Positions 25,633 through 34,314 of a stretch of DNA of 43,597 nt are shown here, in pieces. The translations under genes and the position numbers were made by a program. The DNA is from Romeriopsis navalis LEGE 11480 (GTDB taxonomy: Bacteria; Cyanobacteriota; Cyanobacteriia; Leptolyngbyales; Leptolyngbyaceae), in assembly GCF_015207035.1 (NCBI RefSeq), contig NZ_JADEXQ010000052.1, positions 1 to 43,597 on the forward strand, in the 5' to 3' direction. The first letter of the stretch is position 1; every line of letters starts with the position of its first letter. The notes below the pieces were generated by a model. The model made no database searches and was not told where the DNA came from. It was given only the letters and a program-made list of their open reading frames with translations.

Positions 25633-25959
25633 TCAGTCATCCTCACTGACTTGGCGTAGTCCAAATAGCCAATGCGTTTCATACCGTTGATCGAAGTTGG
25701 GACTGATCAGCATTGGATGCCGCAACGATGACGTTTGGATATTTGCGGTGACGCCTGCACTGATCAACTGATTTGCCATAGTCTCAGCCACAGCTTGCTC
25801 CATTCCAGCGAGTAAAACGCAGGGGCAGTTGGTTTGGGCGTAATTCAATAGTTCCTTAGTTTCCTTCAGACCGGAGCCAAGTATGGAACGCATTGCCCGC
25901 AGCACTGGAATGTGATCGGCGGGGAAGGACTCGACAACAATTTCAAAGCGTGGTGCCAT
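25633..25959 (-). CDS. Stand-alone protein with ribosomal L7/L12 C-terminal-like domain
   Basis: 108 aa. Residues 4-75 match the alpha/beta fold of the L7/L12 C-terminal domain: IPVLRAMRSILGSGLKETKE corresponds to KIxVIKxVRxxTGLGLKEAK, followed by a strand, a helix with AVAETMANQLISAGV and a last strand ANIQTSS. The N-terminal dimerisation part of true L7/L12 is absent and the usual Lys of the GLKEAK region is kept. Such isolated domains occur in bacteria with unknown roles, perhaps binding translation factors or other partners. It lies 41 bp upstream of nothing on the same strand except ftsW/rodA, which is read before it. Confidence 0.75.
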   Translation of the reverse strand: MAPRFEIVVESFPADHIPVLRAMRSILGSGLKETKELLNYAQTNCPCVLLAGMEQAVAETMANQLISAGVTANIQTSSLRHPMLISPNFDQRYETHWLFGLRQVSEDD

Positions 25960-26000
25960 TGGTTGAGGCCTATTTGATACGTTCGTAAGGACCGATTAAA

Positions 26001-27209
26001 TTAACGCCGACGTGCCTTACGACCCGGAAAATCCAGTACCCGCTGGCGACGGGGGGACCGATCGCCCATATCGACAATCTCGGCTTCAGTATTCTCCCGT
26101 GCCACCCGAATCAAAATCGCTGCTGATATCAGACTCGACCACAGCGAACTACCGCCATAACTCCACATGGGGAATGGCAAACCCGTCGTTGGCAGCGCAC
26201 CAGTGGCTACGCCGATATTTAGCATGGCTTGACCAACGATCAGCACCATGATGCCGATCGCAATCAGTCGGTAAATGTTTGTTTTGGCTTTGGTCGAAAT
26301 CCAGAGGGCCAAGCTGGCATAGGCAATCATCAGGGTGAGCAAGAAAATTCCACCGATTAAGCCAAACTCCTCGGCGAAAATTGCATAGATAAAGTCAGTG
26401 TATTGAATTGGGAGAAAGCCCATCTTCTGCTGTGATTGACCGAATCCAGAGCCGAGAAGCTTACCAGAACCCACGGCCATTAAACTTTGGGTGAGCTGAT
26501 AACCATCACCTTGGGCATCGTTCCAAGGATTGAGGAATGACATCACCCGTTTCCGCTGGTATTCCCGGAAGGTAATACTGATGGTGGCCAACAGTAAGCC
26601 ACCACCGGCGGTCATACTCATGTAGTACATGGGTAATCCTGCCGCTAGGGCAATGAGCCAAATCGTGATGCCGCAAAGTGCTGTGGTACTTAGGTTTGGC
26701 TGTAGCAAGATGGCAAACAATACCACGCAGAAAATGCCGAGCCAAGTCAAGCGAGTGCGCCAGGTCAAATTATCCCATTGACCAAAAATCCGGGCACTCT
26801 GTAATACCAAAAATGGCTTAATAAATTCTGAAGGCTGTAGCAAAAACGGGCCGATCGGAATCCAACGGGCCGCACCGTTAACGGAAGTTCCTACACCGGG
26901 GAGGCGGGTTGCAAAAATCAGGGCAAGAAAAATTAAAACTCCCCAATGCGCGATGTTTAACATACGCTTCAGTGGGGAGTGGACAATGATATTGAAAAAC
27001 ACCATGCCGATGACGAGGTTAATCGTCTGCCGGATCGGGTAGTGCCAGCCGTTATTAAATTCCTGGATGCCTGCTGGGAAGGATGCGGAGCACATCACCA
27101 TAAACCCCAGCATGAGCCAAACAAACGTCAGCCAGCGTAAAAATCGTGCTTCAGTTGACCAATCCCTTGCCGTCGTATCAAAAAATGGGATGAACTGATT
27201 TAGCTTCAC
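26001..27209 (-). CDS. ftsW: FtsW/RodA/SpoVE (SEDS) peptidoglycan glycosyltransferase
   Basis: 402 aa, about ten membrane helices. SEDS proteins polymerise lipid II into glycan strands with a partner class B PBP. Visible family blocks are NGAARWIPIGPFLLQPSEF, the QPNLSTT loop, DGYQLTQSLMAVGSGKLLGS, FIYAIFAEEFGLIGG (with the conserved Glu pair) and TTGLPFPMWSYGGSS. FtsW (septum) and RodA (elongation) cannot be separated with certainty by eye; FtsW is favoured by length and cytoplasmic tail. Start is GTG at 27209 with AGGAG 10 nt upstream. The C-terminus is basic. Confidence 0.93.
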   Translation of the reverse strand: MKLNQFIPFFDTTARDWSTEARFLRWLTFVWLMLGFMVMCSASFPAGIQEFNNGWHYPIRQTINLVIGMVFFNIIVHSPLKRMLNIAHWGVLIFLALIFATRLPGVGTSVNGAARWIPIGPFLLQPSEFIKPFLVLQSARIFGQWDNLTWRTRLTWLGIFCVVLFAILLQPNLSTTALCGITIWLIALAAGLPMYYMSMTAGGGLLLATISITFREYQRKRVMSFLNPWNDAQGDGYQLTQSLMAVGSGKLLGSGFGQSQQKMGFLPIQYTDFIYAIFAEEFGLIGGIFLLTLMIAYASLALWISTKAKTNIYRLIAIGIMVLIVGQAMLNIGVATGALPTTGLPFPMWSYGGSSLWSSLISAAILIRVARENTEAEIVDMGDRSPRRQRVLDFPGRKARRR

Positions 27210-27266
27210 GTTGAATGATCTCCTGTGGCACCTGGCTGATTGACTCGTTCAGCGGTGGCAATGATC

Positions 27267-27872
27267 CTAACGGTTTCGTACCTCGGCTTCAAGCTTATCG
27301 ATATCGCGATGCTGAAATACCGTGATGCGACCCGAGTAGGCCTTACCTTCCGCTGTCCGTGCGACTTCGACCCAATAGGCAAAGCGCGCGCCTTTGCGAA
27401 TTTCACCATGCAGCGCACTAAGAATCGGTTTATTTTGACTGATGCCAGTCGCGACTGTGGCTGCGGTTGGGTAAGTATATATCGGTTCTGCGCGATCAAA
27501 ATCCTGAGTTACATCCAGGCCATAAATCGATCGTAAAGCTTCTTCCAAACGGGCTTTGGAAACGCCGTTTTGCATATCAAATAGTTTCAATGTTTCATTC
27601 CGGATCCGACCGCCACTGCGGCTGCCTGCAACTAATGCGCCCGGTGCAAACAGTGAAGACTCAAAACTAAAGCGTTGGGCCGCCGAGTCGCTTTTGCGAA
27701 CAATCAGTTGCTCATTCCGGCCGGGGCGAATGGTGGGATTAGAACGCATCCAAGCGGCGACTTCTGCCACCGTTTGGCCGGGCAATGCCTGGGCCGGGGT
27801 GCTCAGGCCAACGGCGATTCCCAAGCTGGATGCGATTCCCAGAACGGTTGTGACCGCAGTAAGTCGTTTCAT
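27267..27872 (-). CDS. Secreted conserved protein of unknown function
   Basis: 201 aa from the ATG at 27872, which has GGAG 6 nt upstream; a longer frame to 27908 is not needed. A clean signal peptide (KRLTAVTTVLGIASSLGIAV ... AQA-LPG) is cut near residue 29. The mature part has VAEVAAWMRSNPTIRPG, a basic middle and a C-terminal strand-rich region FAYWVEVARTAEGKAYSGRI with VFQHRDIDKLEAEVRNR. I recognise no named domain. It lies 57 bp before ftsW and 39 bp after the dehydrogenase, so it is probably in the same transcript. Likely periplasmic. Confidence 0.82.
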   Translation of the reverse strand: MKRLTAVTTVLGIASSLGIAVGLSTPAQALPGQTVAEVAAWMRSNPTIRPGRNEQLIVRKSDSAAQRFSFESSLFAPGALVAGSRSGGRIRNETLKLFDMQNGVSKARLEEALRSIYGLDVTQDFDRAEPIYTYPTAATVATGISQNKPILSALHGEIRKGARFAYWVEVARTAEGKAYSGRITVFQHRDIDKLEAEVRNR

Positions 27873-27911
27873 CGAAAACTCCACTGAACGTAGGCGTAGG
27901 AAGATCATCAG

Positions 27912-28955
27912 CTAATCCGGTCGCATGGCGACTTTAATCACTTGCCGATCACGCATGTCGTTGAAGACTTGCCCCAAGTTTTGGAGCGGTTGTTGATCGC
28001 TTAGGAGAAGCTCTAAAGGAGCCGTTCCCTGGGCAATAAAGTCGAGGGCTGACCGGACAAACTCGGGCGTGTTGTGAAATACGCCCTTGAGGGTCAATTC
28101 ATTGTAGTGAAGCTGTTCGGTGTTGACCGAAATTGTTGTGCCACCGGGGCAGCCACCAAATAAGTTCACTGTTGACCCCGGACGCCCACAGGCGATCGCA
28201 AGTTCCCAGGCTTGCGGCTTACCCGTGGCTTCAATCACGATATCGGCACCCCAGCCATCGGTGAGTGATTTGACTAAGCCAGGTATGTTCTCCACTGCGC
28301 GATGTAAGTAGGTTTGGGTCGCGCCGAGCTGTTCGGCGACTTGCAGCCGTTGGGGACTGCCACCAAAGACGATAATTTCGGATGGTTTACCAACGTGATC
28401 GCCTGCCGCCAGAGCGGCGACAAACATTAGCCCGATCGCCCCATCGCCGAGTAAGACAATCCGATCACCCGGTTGGGCATTGGACCGAGCGATGCCATGG
28501 AGCACGCAGGCCAAGGGTTCCGTCATGGAGGCCATGCCATAGGACAGATTGTCGGGAATGGGCAGGAGATTTTGATTGACGATCGGGGCGGGAATTTTCA
28601 AATATTGGGCAAAGGTGCCGTTGTTGAAAATCAGATCCTTGCAGAGGGAATATGCTTGGCGATCGCAGAAGAAGCATTGGCCGCAAGGGGCGGAATTATT
28701 CGGGACGACTCGGTCACCGACTTGCCATTGGGTGACGCCGGAGCCGAGTGCGCTAATTATACCGGCAGCCTCATGACCAAATAAGGTGGGTGGTTTGAGC
28801 ATCCGCGCATGACCACCGCGCCGCCAAACTTTGAGGTCAGTGCCACAGGTTGTGGCCGCTTTGACCTGAATGACGATTTCTCCTGGTCCGGGTTCGGGTG
28901 CCGGGACATTTTCGAGTCGGAGGTCTTCCTGACCATAAAGCACAGCCGCTAACAT
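27912..28955 (-). CDS. Zinc-dependent medium-chain alcohol/polyol dehydrogenase
   Basis: 347 aa from the ATG at 28955, with GGAG 10 nt upstream. Catalytic zinc ligands are in TTCGTDLKVW (Cys) and FGHEAAG (His-Glu); the structural zinc site is APCGQCFFCDRQAYSLC (four Cys). The nucleotide fold has VLLGDGAIGLMFVAAL. The pattern is that of sorbitol/threonine-dehydrogenase-like MDR proteins; the coenzyme is probably NAD(H) or NADP(H) but I cannot decide from the fingerprint. The natural alcohol is not predictable. The gene starts 7 bp after the upstream coiled-coil gene and is likely translationally linked to it. Confidence 0.92.
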   Translation of the reverse strand: MLAAVLYGQEDLRLENVPAPEPGPGEIVIQVKAATTCGTDLKVWRRGGHARMLKPPTLFGHEAAGIISALGSGVTQWQVGDRVVPNNSAPCGQCFFCDRQAYSLCKDLIFNNGTFAQYLKIPAPIVNQNLLPIPDNLSYGMASMTEPLACVLHGIARSNAQPGDRIVLLGDGAIGLMFVAALAAGDHVGKPSEIIVFGGSPQRLQVAEQLGATQTYLHRAVENIPGLVKSLTDGWGADIVIEATGKPQAWELAIACGRPGSTVNLFGGCPGGTTISVNTEQLHYNELTLKGVFHNTPEFVRSALDFIAQGTAPLELLLSDQQPLQNLGQVFNDMRDRQVIKVAMRPD

Positions 28956-28962
28956 CAGGGCA

Positions 28963-29388
28963 TCACTCCAAAGTTTCTGGATCAATGCCTAAGCTGCGCC
29001 GTTTCTGCCGTAAGCGATCGGCTGCTGCTCTCCGTTTCTCCTGAGTGCGTTGATGATTCTGTTGGGCAAGTTCTATCTGGATTGCGGCTAATTCATTGGA
29101 GGTGAGCAACTTTTCCCCGTTGTCTTCACGGTAGAAAGTGAGGAATGTGCCTTCAACCTGTAGGCGTAATCCGAGGATTTGACGGCGACTATCGGTGGTG
29201 GGGCGATCACGATCGTCGTCATCGTGATCGCCCTGCAGTTGTGCCGTAAAAATAGCGTCGATCGCCATCAGATGTGTATCGGTTTTGGCGAAGGGTGCAC
29301 CACCACAACTGGGATAGACGATCGCTGGGCTGTCTTGGCTGCCAGTATTTTTGGTGCTGCCAGCATTTTGAGGAATGAATGCAGTCAT
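28963..29388 (-). CDS. Hypothetical protein with Asp-rich linker and C-terminal coiled coil
   Basis: 141 aa. Residues about 53-60 are HDDDDRDR, followed by a short strand-rich piece (LGLRLQVEGTFLTFYRED) and a charged helix (AQQNHQRTQEKRRAAADRLR) ending SLGIDPETLE. That end resembles the tail of Uma2-type proteins (a coiled coil followed by LGIDP), but the endonuclease core is missing, so this may be a reduced Uma2 relative or an unrelated protein. First gene of a run that continues into the dehydrogenase 7 bp later. Confidence 0.65.
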   Translation of the reverse strand: MTAFIPQNAGSTKNTGSQDSPAIVYPSCGGAPFAKTDTHLMAIDAIFTAQLQGDHDDDDRDRPTTDSRRQILGLRLQVEGTFLTFYREDNGEKLLTSNELAAIQIELAQQNHQRTQEKRRAAADRLRQKRRSLGIDPETLE

Positions 29389-29461
29389 AGCGCGGCTGCC
29401 TGTGATGCGAATGCCCTTAATTTTAGGCTGGATGATGTCCGTTACCGGCGAAAATCCGAAT

Positions 29462-29490
29462 AAAAAGGCGACACCCGAAGATGTCGCTTT
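29462..29490 (-). terminator. Terminator of recA
   Basis: On the minus strand a stem GCGACA / TGTCGC with the stable TTCGGG loop region is followed by CTTTTT. It lies 34 bp after the recA stop. Confidence 0.9.
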
Positions 29491-29523
29491 ACTTCAACGT
29501 GACTTAAGCTAACCGTGCACGAA

Positions 29524-30636
29524 TTACTTTTTCTTCTTCGAAGTTGTAGTTGTCGCAGCGGCGGGTGCTGCATCTTCGGCTTCATCCAGTTTCACGTCGG
29601 ACTCAGCGCCAACCGTATTGGCTGAAACCGAAACCCCCATATCGAGCTTCTGCATCACCAGCTTCTCGATTTCCTGCATGACGGCATTATTCTCTTCCAG
29701 GTACTTGATTGCGTTGTCGCGGCCCTGGCTGATGTTTTCACCGTTATAGCTGTACCAAGCGCCCTTACGAATGATGATGCCGGTTTCTTCGGCTAGGTCA
29801 ACCAAGCAGCCTAGAGTCGAAATCCCTTTACCAAAGATGATATCAAATTCAGCGATACGGAATGGCGGTGCGACTTTATTTTTCGCGACCTTGACCTTGG
29901 CCCGGTTGCCATACTCTTCAGTGCCTTTCTTTAAGGTCTGAATCCGGCGGATGTCCAAGCGGACGGAGGAGTAGTATTTCAGCGCCTGACCACCCGTTGT
30001 GGTTTCCGGGCTACCGTAGGTCACACCAATCTTCAAACGCAACTGGTTAATAAAGATCACGGTACAGCCGGATTTACCGATGTTACCGGTGATTTTCCGC
30101 AGCGCTTGGCTCATCAGGCGGGCTTGCAGACCGACGTGGTGATCGCCCATCTCGCCTTCAATCTCCGCCCGTGGGACTAAAGCCGCAACGGAGTCAATCA
30201 CGACGACATCAACGGCTGCCGATCGGACCAGTTGATCAACGATTTCCAGCGCTGCTTCCCCTGTATCGGGTTGGGAAACCAGTAAATTTTCAATATCGAC
30301 ACCTAAGTTCGAGGCATAAACCGGGTCGAGGGCATGCTCCGCATCGACGAATGCCGCGACACCACCTTGGCGCTGAACTTCGGCGAGGGCATGGAGTGCG
30401 ACGGTCGTTTTACCGGAACTTTCTGGGCCATAAATTTCAATTACCCGACCTTTGGGTAAACCACCGCCCAATGCCAGATCTAACGTTAAGGCACCCGTCG
30501 GAATTGTCTCCACTTTCATCTGAGTGGCATCACCCAGACGCATGATGCTGCCTTTACCAAAATTGCGCTCGATTTGACCGAGCACTAGGTCGAGAGCCTT
30601 TTGCTTATCAGAAGAATTGTCAGTTTTGGTAGCCAT
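29524..30636 (-). CDS. recA: RecA recombinase
   Basis: 370 aa from the ATG at 30636; a longer frame to 30747 runs back over the leader and is not used. Walker A is GPESSGKT (70-77). Walker B is [12 protein letters not shown]. Loop 1 is [16 protein letters not shown] and loop 2 [16 protein letters not shown]. RecA forms ATP-dependent filaments on single-stranded DNA for strand exchange and triggers LexA self-cleavage. The C-terminal tail is acidic and then ends in Thr/Lys (TTTTSKKKK), which is somewhat unusual. A LexA-like box overlaps the -35 of its promoter, and a terminator follows the gene. Confidence 0.98.
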   Translation of the reverse strand: MATKTDNSSDKQKALDLVLGQIERNFGKGSIMRLGDATQMKVETIPTGALTLDLALGGGLPKGRVIEIYGPESSGKTTVALHALAEVQRQGGVAAFVDAEHALDPVYASNLGVDIENLLVSQPDTGEAALEIVDQLVRSAAVDVVVIDSVAALVPRAEIEGEMGDHHVGLQARLMSQALRKITGNIGKSGCTVIFINQLRLKIGVTYGSPETTTGGQALKYYSSVRLDIRRIQTLKKGTEEYGNRAKVKVAKNKVAPPFRIAEFDIIFGKGISTLGCLVDLAEETGIIIRKGAWYSYNGENISQGRDNAIKYLEENNAVMQEIEKLVMQKLDMGVSVSANTVGAESDVKLDEAEDAAPAAATTTTSKKKK

Positions 30637-30761
30637 TCCGCGCCTCAGTATTGGGAGATAGGGGTTCGGGGAAACATCGCCAGGGAATAAATGGCGAGCG
30701 ATCGCCCGAGGACGGAGCCATTGCTCAGCGTCAATCGATTCGGTCAAAGACTTGCTGAAAC

Positions 30762-30796
30762 CTTATAGCATAAATCATAGCAAGTACAAAGGAACT
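30762..30796 (-). promoter_or_regulatory. recA promoter with LexA-like operator
   Basis: Minus strand: TTGTAC (30789-30784) as -35, 16-bp spacer, TATAAG (30767-30762) as -10, about 130 bp before the ATG. The LexA-like box AGTTCCTTTGTACT (30796-30783) overlaps the -35; it has one mismatch to the consensus RGTACNNNDGTWCB that I recall for cyanobacterial LexA. Binding would block polymerase. Confidence 0.65.
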
Positions 30797-30888
30797 ACAC
30801 AACCCCTTGGGGACAATTGGGGCAAATAAATCCTCATTGCTGGTTTGAATTGTGGGTCTCATGATTGCGGTGTATCCCGTCTATGGGG

Positions 30889-33336
30889 TTAATCATCCAC
30901 ACTCAAAAGGACAAAGCCGGCCCAGTCAATCGGCTCGGGGTGGATCTTCATGGTTGTCAGCATGGCTTGCCGTAGGGCTTGGGCCTTGTTCGATTGCTGG
31001 GGCAGCTGTCGGTAAAACTCCGTCATCAAGGTTTCGGTGGATTTATCGGGTACTGCCCAAAGTGAGACTACGACGTTGGGGACACCCGCAAGGATTAACG
31101 ATCGTGATAAGCCTAAGACCCCGTCCCCGGTAATTTTGCCCCGACCGGTTTCACAGGCGCTTAAGACGGCGAGATTTGCTTGGAGCTGGAGCTGGGATAA
31201 TTCGCTGGCCGTGAGTAGGCCATCGCTGTTGGCGCCGGGGACGAGGGCAATCGCGCTGGCCATGCCCTGCTGCTCGTCCAGTAAGCCATGGGTTGCCAGA
31301 TGAATCAAACTGGCTTGGCTGAGTTGGGCTCGAACCGTTTTTTCGGTGGCGGCGGCACCGATTAAGGCCTCGGTTTTGAGTAGTTTGGCGATCGCCGTTG
31401 CTTCGCGTTCTGCACCGGGTAAGGCCTCAAAATCTGCGGGCATTGGCGCGGGATTGCCGATGATTAAGGGGTTTGCTGTGAGGGCTTGGATGGGTCGTTG
31501 ATGTGAGATGCCTAATGTTTGGATCGAGGGGGCGAGTTGAATGGTATGGGATTCGATGAAGTATCTGCCAGCTTGATTTTTGAGCGCATGGAACGGCACG
31601 GAAAAGAGGACACCCTGGGGCACAATAATGATCCGCTCAGTGCTGCTGGGTGGGAGCCATTGGGCAATTGGTTGGATTAGTAAGTCATAGCCTGATCGCA
31701 GGCTAGTTCTGGCGGATGGGATGTTTGCGGTCGCGTTTGCCTGGACTTGCGTAATATGCAGGCGATTTTTCGATCGCATGGCCGCCGCGATCATTTTGGG
31801 ACTGTAGTTCTGGGCTGACTGTGCGTGTAAATCAACGGACTGGAATTGAATTTTACCAGTGGGTTGAATCACCCAAATGTAGAGTGTGGATTCCGTTTTG
31901 GTGGTGGCGTCATGAATGATTGAATAGGTGACGATCGTGGCGGCTTTGTTGCGGGCAATTGTGCGAATGTCTGCTAAATTCGGGGGTTGAACCGGATTAA
32001 TCCGTTGCTCGGTGAGGCGGGCCGATAGGAGTTCGATAAAGGTTCTAGCCCGTCCTCGCTCGGCAATCACTAGGGCTTGTTCGGGTTGGCCATTGGCCAC
32101 GTAGGCTTGCTGTAGCGCTTGATAAGCCTGAGACTGGCGATCAGCGAGGATAACTTTATCCATTGTCTGCAAATCAAAGCGTAGCGATTCATAGCGCTCG
32201 ATGCTGCGGCCTAAAGTCGCAATTGCTTGAGGGTATTGGCTTTTGGCTAACTGTAATTGTCCAATATTGTGCTCGATATGGGCTAATGCTGCCGCGGCAT
32301 TTTGGGGTTGGGCAATTTTTGCTGCTTGTTGATACTGTGCTAGGGCTTCATCCGGTGCATTTCGGCCCATGTGATAATCGGCGAGCGTATTCAGCGTGGC
32401 AATTTGATTTTGGGGATTACCGGGGGTGCGTTTTGCCTGATCGAGTTGCTGCTTGGCGGTGCGCCAATCTTTGTCGGCGATCGCCAGTTCCGCCATTTGT
32501 AGGTGAAACTGAATTGTTAGGTCATTGTCCTGTATCGCGACGGCAACGGATTGACTGGCGCGATATTGTGTTTGGCTATTGCGGGTTTGGCCGAGAGCAC
32601 GGTAAACCTGACCGAGTTCAATATGGTTGCGGGCGAGTTCTAGCAAATTGCGGCGACCGCGCTGGTGCCCCACCCCTTGGCGCAAGGAAATTGCCTGTGT
32701 GTAATAACGCTTGGCGTTATCGTACTGGCCAAGGTCGAATTGTAAGCGTCCCATGGTAGCCAGCGCTTCGGCTCGATGTAAGCGGCTCTTCGCGGTGATG
32801 GTGGCATTACTCAAATGGGATTCCGCCTGACGATACCAGCCAAAGGCGCGGTACAGTTCACCCACCTGGGTATTCAAAATTGTTCGATCGTCTCGCTGTT
32901 GCGGAAAAGGTCCGGTGCGACCGCGATTAAAACTGCTGAGAGCCTGTTGGTATTGCCCTTGTTGTAGTTCTAAGCGGCCTTTGGTCAGTAGGTAGGATAG
33001 CCAGGCGGGATGCCGCCGTCCGTAGCGTTCTAACGTGGGGAGTAAACGCTTGGCTCGGACATATTGGCCGTCTTCATAGGCAAGTTCGGCGAGCTGAACT
33101 TGGACGGTTTGGAGTTTTTCCGTGTTGTTACTTTGGCGGTACAGTCGTGCGGCTTGACGGAGCTTGTTCTGGCGAATGAAGTTGGGCAGGCGACGGACTT
33201 GGACTGTCTGGACTAAGCGATCGGCGGTCATGTCTGCCGCAGGCTGGGCGATTGCATGGGGTGCGTTGCTCACGGCCAACCCATAACTCAGGCAACTCAG
33301 GAGTAACAAGCGAATATGCAGGGTCAAACGGGGCAT
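30889..33336 (-). CDS. Secreted TPR-CHAT protein
   Basis: 815 aa from the ATG at 33336 (a TTG at 33366 is less likely). A signal peptide (LLLLSCLSYGLAVSNAPHAI-AQ) is followed by about ten TPR repeats (50-430), for example YDNAKRYYTQAISLRQGVGH and EALAQYQQAAKIAQPQNAA. The C-terminal CHAT domain (about 510-815) keeps the caspase-like dyad: His683 in LIHLATHGLL and Cys728 in LSACETGRG. CHAT proteins are clan CD protease relatives. This one is secreted, unlike the TPR-CHAT effector of type III-E CRISPR systems, and no CRISPR genes are near. Substrate unknown. It lies 253 bp upstream of recA on the same strand. Confidence 0.9.
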   Translation of the reverse strand: MPRLTLHIRLLLLSCLSYGLAVSNAPHAIAQPAADMTADRLVQTVQVRRLPNFIRQNKLRQAARLYRQSNNTEKLQTVQVQLAELAYEDGQYVRAKRLLPTLERYGRRHPAWLSYLLTKGRLELQQGQYQQALSSFNRGRTGPFPQQRDDRTILNTQVGELYRAFGWYRQAESHLSNATITAKSRLHRAEALATMGRLQFDLGQYDNAKRYYTQAISLRQGVGHQRGRRNLLELARNHIELGQVYRALGQTRNSQTQYRASQSVAVAIQDNDLTIQFHLQMAELAIADKDWRTAKQQLDQAKRTPGNPQNQIATLNTLADYHMGRNAPDEALAQYQQAAKIAQPQNAAAALAHIEHNIGQLQLAKSQYPQAIATLGRSIERYESLRFDLQTMDKVILADRQSQAYQALQQAYVANGQPEQALVIAERGRARTFIELLSARLTEQRINPVQPPNLADIRTIARNKAATIVTYSIIHDATTKTESTLYIWVIQPTGKIQFQSVDLHAQSAQNYSPKMIAAAMRSKNRLHITQVQANATANIPSARTSLRSGYDLLIQPIAQWLPPSSTERIIIVPQGVLFSVPFHALKNQAGRYFIESHTIQLAPSIQTLGISHQRPIQALTANPLIIGNPAPMPADFEALPGAEREATAIAKLLKTEALIGAAATEKTVRAQLSQASLIHLATHGLLDEQQGMASAIALVPGANSDGLLTASELSQLQLQANLAVLSACETGRGKITGDGVLGLSRSLILAGVPNVVVSLWAVPDKSTETLMTEFYRQLPQQSNKAQALRQAMLTTMKIHPEPIDWAGFVLLSVDD

Positions 33337-33475
33337 AGGAAGAGATTTCTCGTGAACTTCAGGCAATGCACCGCTGAATCACGCAAACTCCGAGGTTTGG
33401 GTTCTATTCTACCGATTAAGCTGGGCGATCGGCTTCCGTATTGGGCACAAAAAATCCCTAGACTCCACACTGCGC

Positions 33476-33870
33476 TTAAGGGCAGGACAGTAGCGTGGTC
33501 CCGGTTTCAATTTGAATTGTGCTGTGTTCGATGCCAAATTGCTGATGCAGTTCATGGCTGATACGTAATAGGAAATCGGCTTGTGGCATACCGGCCAGCA
33601 TCACTCAATGCATGGTCATTGCCGGTTCGATCTAACTCAGGGTTCACACATGAAAATCATACATTGAACTTACACCTGGTAGTTCCGTGAGACAGGTCTG
33701 CATTGCGGGCAAATCAATTTGGTTTGGCATGCCGTCCAGCGCGAGATGGAGCGATACTCGAAAGAGTTGACTGGCCCTGATCAGAATGACGATCGCGAGT
33801 ACGCCACTGCTAACTGAGTCAATCCAGCATCATTCTGTGAACGTGATCAGCGGACCACTAATGGTTAGTC
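33476..33870 (-). pseudogene. Decayed cation diffusion facilitator (CzcD/ZitB-like), C-terminal half
   Basis: One continuous minus-strand frame ends at TAA (33476-33478) and translates to GPLITFTE*CWIDSVSSGVLA, ILIRASQLFRVSLHLALDGM, LPGVSSMYDFHV*TLS* and LRISHELHQQFGIEHSTIQI. This is the last membrane helix and cytoplasmic domain of CDF metal transporters (...SxxxLxxLxGVxxxxDxHxW...). There are four in-frame stops: TGA at 33830-33832, TGA at 33644-33646, TAG at 33632-33634 and TGA at 33605-33607. Two are TGG-to-TGA changes at Trp positions the family conserves. The N-terminal half is missing. It is a clear pseudogene beside the small-gene region. Confidence 0.85.
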
Positions 33871-34071
33871 AAGTCTGCTTTGAGGGATAGAGCAATTCTA
33901 AGAATACTGTTTTGCTTGAGTTTCAAAGAAATTCTATCCTTCATTTCACGGCTGACACTGCACTAATCACGACTCTGACGGACACCAATATATTGGTGTT
34001 ATGTTCATGACCCGAATGGAGCTGCAATACGGTAAAGCTGTTCATCTCCTAGTAAGGCTTTTCCGGCTCGG
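33871..34071. other. Non-coding stretch after CDF pseudogene
   Basis: About 200 bp with no convincing gene; possibly further eroded CDF sequence that I cannot align. No hairpin or T-tract strong enough to call. Confidence 0.35.
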
Positions 34072-34275
34072 TTATTTGGCTGGTTTGACCGTCACCGGCA
34101 AAGAATTGCGCTGATTTCGGGCTTTTGTTTGAGCTTGTGCACTTTGGCCGCTGGCTGTTTGGGCAATTTGATCGGTATGCTGGGCTGCTTGTTGCGCGGC
34201 GAATGTCATCCAACCGATTTCCAGAAGGGCGATCGATAAGATCAATGGGGTGATCGACTGTTGTTGTTTGAGCAT
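34072..34275 (-). CDS. Small single-pass membrane protein, last of a six-gene cluster
   Basis: 67 aa. One helix (ITPLILSIALLEIGWMTF, about 8-25), then a Gln/Ala-rich segment (AAQQAAQHTDQIAQTASGQS) and a short basic tail with LPVTVKPAK. It is 39 bp after the 182-aa gene and codirectional, so it is probably in the same operon. No family recognised. The Ala/Gln run looks like a short extracytoplasmic linker. Confidence 0.5.
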   Translation of the reverse strand: MLKQQQSITPLILSIALLEIGWMTFAAQQAAQHTDQIAQTASGQSAQAQTKARNQRNSLPVTVKPAK

Positions 34276-34314
34276 GATGAGGAAACTTGAAATGGTAGAT
34301 GAGTTAGGAAAACG

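Noticed and set aside
30889-33336. TPR-CHAT as a type III-E CRISPR (craspase) partner
   Set aside because: It has a signal peptide and no gRAMP effector, Cas gene or CRISPR array is present.
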